29,639 bases of DNA from the IMG/VR virus record IMGVR_UViG_3300021959_000264, positions 1-29,639 of that record. One strand, written 5' to 3'. How positions within the stretch are numbered: position 1 is the first letter of the stretch; the number at the start of each line of letters is the position of its first letter. A program made the position numbers and the translations under genes. This DNA comes from a virus. Under the pieces are notes generated by a model, which worked only from the letters and a program-made list of their open reading frames with translations, did no database searches and had not been told where the DNA came from. This document shows positions 1 to 6,073 of the stretch, in pieces.

Positions 1-15
1 CAAGAAGGTGAATCA

Positions 16-339
16 ATGGCGAGCATCGCCAAACGATATGTGCGTGTCAAGAAAACAAGCACTGTTGGTTCAATAACCGCCGCGCTCGCTGTCAAGAAGA
101 AGGCTCGTAAAGCCGAATTGAGTGAAGCACTAAAAGCACGACGAGTCATCGCCATCGCTGAGGCACGAAACACCTTGGAGATGCAAAAGGAGGCACAGGA
201 ATCCGATGCCCCACAGCACTTCACGGTTCGTCACGATTCACCCACATTGAAGTCGCTTCAAGACAAAGCCGACTATCACCTGAGCCAATACAAATCGGCT
301 CTCAAGGAAATCCTTGAGGTGATTGGTGGTGAACAGTAA
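16..339 (+). CDS. Small basic hypothetical protein
   Basis: 107-residue protein that I do not recognise. The N-terminal 60 residues are rich in Lys, Arg and Ala (VKKKARKAELSEALKARR) and predict mostly helix, possibly a coiled coil. No cysteine motif, signal peptide or membrane segment is visible. The ATG start is supported by AAGGTGA four bases upstream. It is the first complete gene of a run of plus-strand genes with tiny overlaps; the 15 bases before it are too short to assign. Position at the head of a replication cluster suggests a DNA-associated role, but that is inference only. Confidence 0.6.
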   Translation: MASIAKRYVRVKKTSTVGSITAALAVKKKARKAELSEALKARRVIAIAEARNTLEMQKEAQESDAPQHFTVRHDSPTLKSLQDKADYHLSQYKSALKEILEVIGGEQ

Positions 340-676
340 AGACTTCATCGCCACATTCACTACGAAAGCCGTTGATGAAGTGGCCTCAGCAAAGAGGCGG
401 ATTGCCGATTGGCGAGCCGTTCTTGGTGAATTGCACGCAGATCGTGGTGCATTGTTGGGGAGTCAGCAATACAGCGAAATGTCAGGCATTGAACAGGCGA
501 GAGTGTTGGGGGAAATTGATGATACCATCGCTTCAACCAAGCATCACATCACAGTCATTCGTGATGAATTGTTCGCCATGTCAATACCTCGCACTCACAT
601 TCATCGGTGCAAACGCATCATCAATCGGCTCTTGAAGGAATCAATTTTTGACGAATACAAGGAGGGAACAGAATGA
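329..676 (+). CDS. Hypothetical helical protein
   Basis: About 115 residues, mostly predicted helix, with charged heptad-like stretches (AKRRIADWRAVLGEL, ARVLGEIDDTIASTKHHI) consistent with a coiled coil. No family recognised. TTG (323), GTG (326) and GTG (329) are all possible starts. GTG 329 is chosen because GAGGTG at 316-321 then sits 7 bases upstream, whereas TTG 323 would be touching it. It overlaps the previous gene by 11 bases and the next by ATGA, so translational coupling is likely. Confidence 0.6.
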   Translation: MNSKDFIATFTTKAVDEVASAKRRIADWRAVLGELHADRGALLGSQQYSEMSGIEQARVLGEIDDTIASTKHHITVIRDELFAMSIPRTHIHRCKRIINRLLKESIFDEYKEGTE

Positions 677-966
677 ATCAGGAATGGGGAATCCGATTTG
701 GCGCACACGGTGAGGGCTTCGTCATGTCTATTTCCGGGCCACTTCACGGTGGTTGGCACAATGTTCTCGTGGAGTGTGACGAAACGCACATGGGTGAGGA
801 AATCAAGGAAACGGTTCAGGAGATCGTTGAGAACAATGGTTTTCACCGACCTCATGGGAATTGGGATTGGACACGAATCAACACCACATACATGAAGAAA
901 TCCACGACTTATCACGAAATACGGGTGCGGAGGAATCCGAATGCAGAACCACGAGAAGAAGAATGA
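673..966 (+). CDS. Hypothetical protein, 97 aa
   Basis: No family recognised. It is rich in Trp, His and Gly in two blocks (ISGPLHGGWHNVLVEC and RPHGNWDWTRIN) and ends in an acidic PREEE tail. The ATGA overlap with the previous stop and the GGAGGGA stretch just upstream support the start. The last codons also contain the Shine-Dalgarno site of the zinc-ribbon gene that begins at 941, so the two are translationally linked. Probably a small globular accessory protein; no function can be assigned. Confidence 0.6.
   Translation: MNQEWGIRFGAHGEGFVMSISGPLHGGWHNVLVECDETHMGEEIKETVQEIVENNGFHRPHGNWDWTRINTTYMKKSTTYHEIRVRRNPNAEPREEE
929..940 (+). promoter_or_regulatory. Ribosome-binding site fixing the 941 start
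   Basis: GGAGGAATCCGA directly precedes ATG 941, with the GGAGGA core six bases from the start. The same 15 bases including the ATG (GGAGGAATCCGAATG) recur at 3427-3441, where they start another small gene. Confidence 0.7.
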
Positions 967-1093
967 TTGTCCTGATTGTGGTCGCCCCATGTTGATGGAG
1001 AAGGAAACCAAATACGATATTGTCACTGCGATGGAGAGGAATGTGTTGAAATGCACACAGTGTCGCAGGTGGAAATACGAGGGGAGTGATTGA
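941..1093 (+). CDS. Zinc-ribbon microprotein, 50 aa
   Basis: A 50-residue gene overlapping the end of the 97-aa gene in another frame. The protein carries CPDCGRPM near residue 10 and LKCTQCRRW near residue 36: two CxxC knuckles about 25 residues apart, the layout of a zinc ribbon. A strong GGAGGA lies six bases before the ATG and the next gene begins on the base after its stop. It resembles the 56-aa protein at 16215-16385 (CxxCG, then an LKC-x-x-C knuckle), so the two may be paralogues. Binding to nucleic acid or to a protein of the transcription or replication machinery is plausible from the fold class, but the partner is unknown. Confidence 0.75.
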   Translation: MQNHEKKNDCPDCGRPMLMEKETKYDIVTAMERNVLKCTQCRRWKYEGSD

Positions 1094-1711
1094 ATGTCTT
1101 TGCCGCCACCAACCAATGAGGATCTCAATTGGGCTAATCGCCTGTGGAATACGCTCGTGATTGCTGACGAAGCACAGGGGCGACAGGGAGGAACATGGGA
1201 TATGCCCTCCGTTGGTCGCTATGTCCGAACAGGATTGACCGAATTGACATTCACTGAAATTCATGGGGACATGACCGCCCCTGACCGACTCGGTATCACG
1301 CTCTTTGACAAGCACGATTGGATTTGCGCTCTTGCCGAGGGAATTGGGTGGGTGATTTATGACGAAGTGCGGAAAGCCGACCTTGAGGAATCCGACTTTG
1401 ATCCTGCCGAACCACCCATTGAACACATTGGGATGGTTCATGTGTGCGATTGCTCGCTCATCTATACCGTGAGGGGTCAGGACTGTAATGAGCGTGTCCT
1501 CGTGGGCGAGGGTGGCGAGTGCTTGAATCCTCAATGTGCGGGCCTCCTGCCCGAAGTGCATAGAGGTGTTTTCAATCACATTAACGAAACGGCACTCATC
1601 GCCAAAATGGAGGCATTAGAACGCCTAATTGCCATTGATGAAGGCGACCTCCCCGCACCACCAATACCGATTGACCCAAGTGGACAGACGGCATTGTTTG
1701 AAGAGGAATAG
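1094..1711 (+). CDS. Hypothetical protein with C-terminal clamp-binding-like peptide
   Basis: 205 residues, no family recognised. The N-terminal part is aromatic and acidic. A middle segment carries Cys pairs (CDCSLIY, then CNER and CLNPQC), which may bind zinc. The C-terminus is GQTALFEEE. Q-T-A-L-F matches the Q-x-x-L-F pattern seen at the ends of three other proteins here and resembles sliding-clamp-binding peptides (archaeal PIP box, bacterial QLxLF). Two Pro-rich turns just before it (PAPPIPIDP) would present the peptide on a flexible arm. If real, the peptide would tether this protein to the clamp encoded at 9509-10285. The body's function is unknown. Confidence 0.65.
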   Translation: MSLPPPTNEDLNWANRLWNTLVIADEAQGRQGGTWDMPSVGRYVRTGLTELTFTEIHGDMTAPDRLGITLFDKHDWICALAEGIGWVIYDEVRKADLEESDFDPAEPPIEHIGMVHVCDCSLIYTVRGQDCNERVLVGEGGECLNPQCAGLLPEVHRGVFNHINETALIAKMEALERLIAIDEGDLPAPPIPIDPSGQTALFEEE

Positions 1712-1712
1712 G

Positions 1713-1720
1713 TTCATATA
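1713..1720 (+). promoter_or_regulatory. Candidate TATA box (leaderless start)
   Basis: TTCATATA lies in the 31-base gap after the 205-aa gene. Its centre is about 26 bases before ATG 1743, the usual TATA-to-start-site distance in Archaea. No Shine-Dalgarno precedes that ATG, so a leaderless transcript beginning at or near the ATG is plausible. The motif is short and AT-rich by nature; low to moderate confidence. Confidence 0.4.
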
Positions 1721-1742
1721 GACCACCCGTTATGGACACACC

Positions 1743-1916
1743 ATGACGGACAAGCATGACCTGCCGAAGTGTCTTGGATGCGGGCGACCCATCCATGCAA
1801 AACCAACGGACACAAGCATCGCCAAGCAAAGTGATTCAGATCACGGGCGTTGCACAACCTGTTGGGAGGTTGGTGACTTGTTCGCCATCGTAAAAGGAGA
1901 AGGTGATTTGATATGA
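1743..1916 (+). CDS. Zinc-ribbon microprotein, 57 aa
   Basis: 57-residue protein with LPKCLGCGRPI at residues 7-17 and GRCTTCWEV at 35-43: two CxxC pairs about 25 residues apart, a zinc-ribbon layout. It ends by ATGA overlap with the next gene, and its last codons carry AAAGGAGAAGGTGA, the ribosome-binding region of that gene. No Shine-Dalgarno is visible for its own ATG, which may be leaderless behind the TATA-like box at 1713-1720. Function unknown; the partner could be nucleic acid or protein. Confidence 0.7.
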   Translation: MTDKHDLPKCLGCGRPIHAKPTDTSIAKQSDSDHGRCTTCWEVGDLFAIVKGEGDLI

Positions 1917-2560
1917 GCAAAAAATTGTTTCAGGAATACGCACAAGGACTGACTGATGAGCAAATGCGTCAATTGACGGGCGTGGGGGCATCCCTGCGTG
2001 ACTTCGGTGAAGCATTGGAGAAAGAATGGCTCACACGCAACGGTGCGAACCTCAACGCTGAGGAACGCAAAGAGAACAAAGGTGCGCCAAACGCTGTGGC
2101 AAACCCTGTGGTTGATGTTGAAATACCCGATGTTCTGTGTGTGATGCTTCGCCCATCACCTTCAACCAACAACAAGACTCGTGGGCATGGCTATGCCAAC
2201 GATGTCGGCTTGTCGGACAAGGTGAAATTTGGGAATGTTCCTCCTTCGCTCTTGACTGAAATTTTGGTGGACAAAATCGCCACCATGCTCAACGGCAAAG
2301 TCGCTGAGAAGGCACTCAGTGATCTTCGTGACGCTCTCAAGGATTGTATGTCCATTGACGATGATGGCAATTTCACCTTTGACAAGAAGAAAGCACCACC
2401 GCTTCAACACCCGGTTGAAGTGGCTGAGTGGATTGGCTCTCTCAAGCAGGAATACATCGGCTCAACGGCAGGTGCGACTCACACGAGCATGGAGGTTGTG
2501 CCTATCCCCATTGAACCCGTCATGGAGGATTCAGCACAAATGGTGGAGGCGGTTGAATGA
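1913..2560 (+). CDS. Hypothetical protein, 215 aa
   Basis: No family recognised. The N-terminal 55 residues are helical and charged, followed by a hydrophobic core segment (VDVEIPDVLCVMLRPSPS), a Lys/Asn-rich loop and a helical region around residues 110-150. An acidic tail (MEDSAQMVEAVE) ends the protein. No cysteine pairs, membrane segments or nucleotide-binding motifs. It follows the preceding zinc-ribbon gene with an ATGA overlap and a good Shine-Dalgarno, and overlaps the next gene the same way, so it belongs to the same polycistronic block. Confidence 0.65.
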   Translation: MSKKLFQEYAQGLTDEQMRQLTGVGASLRDFGEALEKEWLTRNGANLNAEERKENKGAPNAVANPVVDVEIPDVLCVMLRPSPSTNNKTRGHGYANDVGLSDKVKFGNVPPSLLTEILVDKIATMLNGKVAEKALSDLRDALKDCMSIDDDGNFTFDKKKAPPLQHPVEVAEWIGSLKQEYIGSTAGATHTSMEVVPIPIEPVMEDSAQMVEAVE

Positions 2561-2712
2561 ACACCCTGAATCAAATCGCCTGTATCAAATGCAAATTCCC
2601 AACGCTCGTTGGGTATTTGGACACGAAAGACAAGGGCATCGTTTTGTCCTGTTCTAATTGCCATCACAAGCACCGATTCGCTGTCAATGAAGTGAAGGAG
2701 AGAGAGAAATGA
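2557..2712 (+). CDS. Zinc-ribbon microprotein, 51 aa
   Basis: 51-residue protein with IACIKCKFP at 7-15 and LSCSNCHHKHRF at 30-41, giving two CxxC knuckles about 20 residues apart with extra His residues after the second. It is joined by ATGA overlaps to both neighbours; GGTGGAGGCGG in the end of the 215-aa gene gives the ribosome-binding site. It is one of at least six tiny CxxC/CxxC proteins in the window. No specific function can be named. Confidence 0.7.
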   Translation: MNTLNQIACIKCKFPTLVGYLDTKDKGIVLSCSNCHHKHRFAVNEVKEREK

Positions 2713-2996
2713 GTGGCCGATACAACCAACGACTTGAACGCAAAATCGCCACCGACTTCAACGGTGGCGAGGAATTGCACATTCTCACGCAGGATGCCAA
2801 AGGAAAACGCATCCTCAATGTCAGGCTCTATCGTGAAGCACCATCGCAGGATGGACACACAGGCTACACAAAGAAGGGCTTCTATCTCTATCGGGATGAA
2901 GTCATTCAATTGCGTGATGCTCTCAATGACCTTCTCGCTGATGGGGCTTTTGACGCAAACGACACACAAGAAATCCCTGAAACATTGGAGGACTGA
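2709..2996 (+). CDS. Putative PC4-like ssDNA-binding protein
   Basis: 95 residues. Residues 34-76 read as strand, charged loop, strand, helix: ILNVRLYRE, then GYTKKGFYL, then a helix containing IQLRDALNDLL. This matches the layout of the PC4/Sub1 (p15) domain, in which a V-x-I-R-x-[YF] strand is followed by KKGISL and an amphipathic helix. PC4-like proteins bind single-stranded DNA and act in transcription or replication. What is seen is the short motif match and the size; the family assignment is by eye and could be wrong. The acidic C-terminus is also usual for ssDNA-binding proteins. Start by ATGA overlap with a GGAGAGAGA upstream. Confidence 0.45.
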   Translation: MSGRYNQRLERKIATDFNGGEELHILTQDAKGKRILNVRLYREAPSQDGHTGYTKKGFYLYRDEVIQLRDALNDLLADGAFDANDTQEIPETLED

Positions 2997-2998
2997 AC

Positions 2999-3442
2999 AT
3001 GGACATCCGACTCATACCGAAAAGCGAAGAGTGGTTTGACTTCTATCGTGGTCTTGGTGCTGAATTGATGAACGCATTAGACCTCAACGAAGAGGTGTTT
3101 CACAACCTCGTGTTTGCCTTGTGGGAGGAAACGACTACGAAGGTGGGGCGTGCGCCATTACCACTCATGGCCGATTGCATTTACATCGTTGCCAAATTGA
3201 CGGGCAACCGCAAAAGCATCAGGATGATGAAGAACGCCACCGAAGAAGTGTGGGGCAAACGCATGGACATTTTACCATTGGACAGGCGAAGGCAAACACG
3301 CAGGTGGGTATGGGCGAAGAAGGATTTCGTTTGCGGATTGCTCGTGCTTGATGACGAATCGTGGAGTGATTTCGTGGCTGAGTGGACTGATGGCAAAACC
3401 GAGAAGGTTGTTGCCGATTCGTATTGGGAGGAATCCGAATGA
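2999..3442 (+). CDS. Putative single cyclin-repeat (TFB-like) protein
   Basis: 147 residues. Residues about 24-90 resemble one cyclin repeat of archaeal TFB / eukaryotic TFIIB: LDLNEEVFHN, then a helix ending in GRAPLPLMADCIYIVAKL, then GNRKSIRMMKNATEEVW. TFB repeats have the same pattern (a helix, G-R-[ST]-P, a hydrophobic AAxxYxAxR/K helix, then a charged helix). The basic stretch DRRRQTRRWVWAKK follows. No zinc ribbon is present. If correct it could modulate host or viral promoter use. Start ATG has GGAGGA six bases upstream. The similarity is short and read by eye, so a plain hypothetical helical protein remains possible. Confidence 0.4.
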   Translation: MDIRLIPKSEEWFDFYRGLGAELMNALDLNEEVFHNLVFALWEETTTKVGRAPLPLMADCIYIVAKLTGNRKSIRMMKNATEEVWGKRMDILPLDRRRQTRRWVWAKKDFVCGLLVLDDESWSDFVAEWTDGKTEKVVADSYWEESE

Positions 3443-3642
3443 GCGTTAAAATTGGTTCTCGTTGGAGAAACAAATACACCCGTGAGAATTTCTTGGTGTT
3501 GGACATAGAGGTTGTTCCTTTCAGGGGCAACACCATCACCACCGATGTGATCATCGTGTTGAACACCGACACTGACGAAGAAGGGCGTTGGGACATATCG
3601 TTCTTCAAACAAGCATTTGACCCCGTTGAAGAAGAGGAATGA
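3439..3642 (+). CDS. Small beta-barrel-like hypothetical protein
   Basis: 67 residues from ATG 3439, with GGAGGA at 3427-3432 and an ATGA overlap with the previous gene. The pattern G-S-R-W-R-N, FLVLDIEVVP, ITTDVIIVLNT, GRWDISFFKQAF looks like a small SH3- or Tudor-like barrel, a kind of small protein common in phage genomes (as in DUF1653-type proteins). It ends with an acidic PVEEEE tail whose codons also supply the ribosome-binding region of the next gene. An upstream ATG at 3424 would add five residues but lies within the Shine-Dalgarno region and is disfavoured. Function not assignable. Confidence 0.6.
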   Translation: MSVKIGSRWRNKYTRENFLVLDIEVVPFRGNTITTDVIIVLNTDTDEEGRWDISFFKQAFDPVEEEE

Positions 3643-3644
3643 GC

Positions 3645-5084
3645 ATGGACTCTATTGCTTTCAGCACAATCGCAGCGTCATGCCGTCAGGCATACAATGG
3701 TGTCAAAAGACCCACGATTGTGTTGGAGGGTTTGTTCAACCACTCTCCCAAAGACATAGAGGACATCATACGGTTTTGCTACGAGGATAACCGCATTGAA
3801 CAGTCTTTGAGTGATGAGGATTTGCGAGAAATATACCTGTGTCTAACAGACGCTTATCCCGAAGAGGTTGAGGACAACCCTGACCTCGTTCAAATCATCA
3901 CTCACCTTTCACTCGCTGAGGAAACAAGAGTTAGCCTGTCATTTGTGCTGAAACAGATGAGTCAAATGTTCAAGGCTGACAATAACAAAACCCGGTCAGT
4001 CATTATGAACGGGCTGTTGAGGCGTGTCAATCAGCGTGATGCCTATTGGCTTCTCATCCGCATGATACGAAGGAGGAATCCTTTCAGGCGGTATCATATC
4101 CTCACGGCTCTCGCCAATCACTACGGTCTGTTCTATGAACGCCTCAAGCGTGAAGCCAATTTCATCCCATTGGTGACTTTGGCTCAACGCCTAAAAGAAG
4201 GAAACGATCTCATTGGTGTGCCTTCAATCGGAAGCCCGTTGGTTATTCCTTTGCCTGTCAAAGCATCAATCAAAGAACGCTTCGGTGCATACCTTGAGGT
4301 GATTCGTGGTGAACGGCTCACTATCCACAAAGAAGGTGACATGGTTCTCATGTGTGATGTCAATGGGCTGTTCCTTGAGGAAACAATAGAGGGCCAACAC
4401 GAATTGGGTTCACTCATCAGCGATGGCATTTACCTCGTTGAGCGCGTTGTTCAGGATGATTTCCCACTGCGCTTGGTGGATGTCCTTTACCACGAAGAAG
4501 GACATCACGATGAGGACTTTGAAACGAGGCGGGATTGGTTGCAGGAACACGCTTCTTTACCCAATTTCTTCAAGCCAATGTATTGGTGCGAGAACCCTCA
4601 ACAGATTCAACACAAAACACCTCCGAATAGCGTGGCGTTCCTCTATGCTCGTGATGGCAAATTGACATACAACAGCACCAAAGAAGAGGTGGTGCGTTTC
4701 AGCACAAAGAGCAGGGGGGAAATCCTCCGGGCGATTGGAGGCATTTACACCCAAGACCATGTTCGTGGCTTGGTGATGAACCGTTGGCGTGTGTCGGCTC
4801 GTGACGGTTTGGACTCCTATTATGAAGTCGGGGAAATACAGGCTGAGGACATTGAATTGGAGAAGCGGTTAGCGAGGCTGACCGAACCCTCAAAGGCTTT
4901 CGTGGGCGAGGTTGCCCAAATGAAAGGGGCAACATTCGTTGAGGTTGAATTGCACCACGCTGACTATGATCATCGTGGCATTACAATATCAGGGTCAATT
5001 GTTGGCATTGTGTCCAATGCAGGATTCAGCGATGTCGTTGCTGTTGAGGACTTGGAGTGGTTGGCAGGTGATGAGGATGCTTGA
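3645..5084 (+). CDS. ATP-dependent DNA ligase homologue lacking the catalytic lysine (pseudo-ligase)
   Basis: 479 residues, somewhat shorter than archaeal ATP ligases (about 550-600). Ligase layout is visible along the whole length: helical DNA-binding domain (about 95-185, LSFVLKQMSQMF, then AYWLLIRMIRRRNPFRRYHILTALA); GSPLVIPL (196-203) where ligases have G-x-P-x-x-P-M-L-A; RGERLTIHKEGD (221-232) where they have K-Y-D-G-E-R-x-Q-I-H-K-x-G-D; LVDVLYHEEG then ETRRDWL (277-299) matching F-D-x-L-Y-L-x-G and E-x-R-R-x-L; and an OB-like C-terminus. At the adenylated lysine the aligned residue is Val219, the motif I Asp is Arg221, and motif IV (E-G-x-x-x-K) and motif V are not seen. It therefore should not form ligase-AMP. 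A DNA-binding or clamp-loading scaffold role is inference. ATG 3645 has AGAGGA six bases upstream; ATG 3639 is the alternative. Confidence 0.7.
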   Translation: MDSIAFSTIAASCRQAYNGVKRPTIVLEGLFNHSPKDIEDIIRFCYEDNRIEQSLSDEDLREIYLCLTDAYPEEVEDNPDLVQIITHLSLAEETRVSLSFVLKQMSQMFKADNNKTRSVIMNGLLRRVNQRDAYWLLIRMIRRRNPFRRYHILTALANHYGLFYERLKREANFIPLVTLAQRLKEGNDLIGVPSIGSPLVIPLPVKASIKERFGAYLEVIRGERLTIHKEGDMVLMCDVNGLFLEETIEGQHELGSLISDGIYLVERVVQDDFPLRLVDVLYHEEGHHDEDFETRRDWLQEHASLPNFFKPMYWCENPQQIQHKTPPNSVAFLYARDGKLTYNSTKEEVVRFSTKSRGEILRAIGGIYTQDHVRGLVMNRWRVSARDGLDSYYEVGEIQAEDIELEKRLARLTEPSKAFVGEVAQMKGATFVEVELHHADYDHRGITISGSIVGIVSNAGFSDVVAVEDLEWLAGDEDA

Positions 5085-5451
5085 CGCTGAGGATTTTGCT
5101 ATGCTTTTGCTCGCAACCAACGCTCGTTTTCGCATAGGCGTGCGATTCACCACGAATAACCAAACAGGATATGAAATCCGACCTGAGTGCATCCTCTTTG
5201 GGAGGAACGCTATACCCGAACCCGTTCAATTGGTCTTGAAGGAGAACGGGTTGCCCGTTCAAAATCAATTCACTGATACGGTGCATCTCCAAAAAATGCT
5301 GAGAATCACAAAGGAGTGGCGGGACTTCACCAAAGAGCCTGAAGGATGGCTTCTTGTAGCGCGGTTTAATGGGCGTGTTCCCGAATTGAAATTTCACGAG
5401 GATGTTGAACGGGCATTGGAGGTGTTTGGGGATGATGCTGATGCTTTATGA
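5077..5451 (+). CDS. Hypothetical protein, 124 aa
   Basis: No family recognised. An alpha/beta pattern is visible: a helix (MLDAEDFAMLLLATNARF), a strand pair (IGVRFTTNNQTGYEI), a second alpha/beta segment (PVQLVLKENGLPV), then a C-terminal acidic helix (VERALEVFGDDADAL). ATG 5077 is chosen because AGGTGA at 5066-5071 is five bases upstream. The longer reading from 4939 runs inside the ligase-like gene and has no ribosome-binding site. It overlaps the pseudo-ligase by 8 bases, which suggests co-translation with it. Whether it works with that protein is unknown. Confidence 0.6.
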   Translation: MLDAEDFAMLLLATNARFRIGVRFTTNNQTGYEIRPECILFGRNAIPEPVQLVLKENGLPVQNQFTDTVHLQKMLRITKEWRDFTKEPEGWLLVARFNGRVPELKFHEDVERALEVFGDDADAL

Positions 5452-6016
5452 TGAAACACCCACAGAAGAGGCGGTGGATTGGTTTGCCGTCTGTCCAAAT
5501 TCCGATTCTCAATACGAAGCACCACTCCCAACCCGGCTGTTTGATGTGCTGAGGCTATACACTGACGAATGGGATCGTGCCGTAGTGGGTAAAGCCATCA
5601 AGAACATGAAAGGAAACATTCTGTTCGGCCTCCATGTTTTGATGCGAACCTTCCCTGACAATATCGTGCTTGAAATGTGTGCGCGGGAATTCGCCCATCG
5701 CATCCCGTTCCGTTTGCTCGCTGACATAATCGCCCTTTCACACAACGGAACGGGTCGCAAACGCTTGGTGTTTCCTGACAAACGACAGAAGCCTGTGCCT
5801 TCTTCGTTGCTCAAGGCATTCGGTTTGCGAGGATCGGAAAGTGGATGGTTTCACCTCTTGGCTGAGAACGAGGATTTTGTTCGCTCGGTGGGCATGAATA
5901 TCAAAAACGAGGATTGGGAATTTATCACCATGTATGATAAAGCAACACTGTTCAAATCGGACAAAAAACAAAGCACTGCGAGGCATCAAGGTGCAAATCA
6001 GGGGGCTTTGTTTTGA
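5432..6016 (+). CDS. Hypothetical protein ending in clamp-binding-like QGALF
   Basis: 194 residues from ATG 5432, set by GGAGGTG at 5418-5424. Mostly helical, with a central hydrophobic block (ILFGLHVLMRTFPDNIVLEMCAREFAHRIPFRLLADIIALS) and a conserved-looking GWFHLLAENEDFVRSVG segment. No catalytic motif recognised. The last five residues are Q-G-A-L-F, preceded by a polar, flexible arm (DKKQSTARHQGAN). This is the architecture of a clamp-tethering tail and matches three other proteins in the window. It is the last gene before the promoter at 6025 and overlaps the previous gene by 20 bases, so it may be produced with the pseudo-ligase. Confidence 0.6.
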   Translation: MMLMLYDETPTEEAVDWFAVCPNSDSQYEAPLPTRLFDVLRLYTDEWDRAVVGKAIKNMKGNILFGLHVLMRTFPDNIVLEMCAREFAHRIPFRLLADIIALSHNGTGRKRLVFPDKRQKPVPSSLLKAFGLRGSESGWFHLLAENEDFVRSVGMNIKNEDWEFITMYDKATLFKSDKKQSTARHQGANQGALF

Positions 6017-6024
6017 CACCGATG

Positions 6025-6034
6025 CTTTTATACA
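6025..6034 (+). promoter_or_regulatory. Archaeal TATA box upstream of the replication operon
   Basis: CTTTTATACA in the 57-base gap before the RFC gene is the best match in the window to the archaeal TATA consensus. A start site about 25 bases downstream (near 6055) would leave a short leader carrying GGAGGA at 6062-6067. It probably drives the block from the clamp loader onwards. No experiment supports it; the evidence is motif, spacing and location in one of the few intergenic gaps. Confidence 0.6.
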
Positions 6035-6073
6035 CAAGACCCTATTGGCAGGGGTGCTAACGGAGGAATGACG

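Noticed and set aside
601-1579. Long minus-strand frames opposite the small plus-strand genes (601-1128 and 878-1579)
   Set aside because: They lie opposite well-supported plus genes with ribosome-binding sites and coupled starts. The translations are low-complexity with scattered His and Cys and have no ribosome-binding site.
4939-5076. N-terminal extension of the 124-aa gene
   Set aside because: The extension is out of frame with the pseudo-ligase, has no ribosome-binding site and reads as non-protein-like sequence. ATG 5077 has AGGTGA at the right distance.
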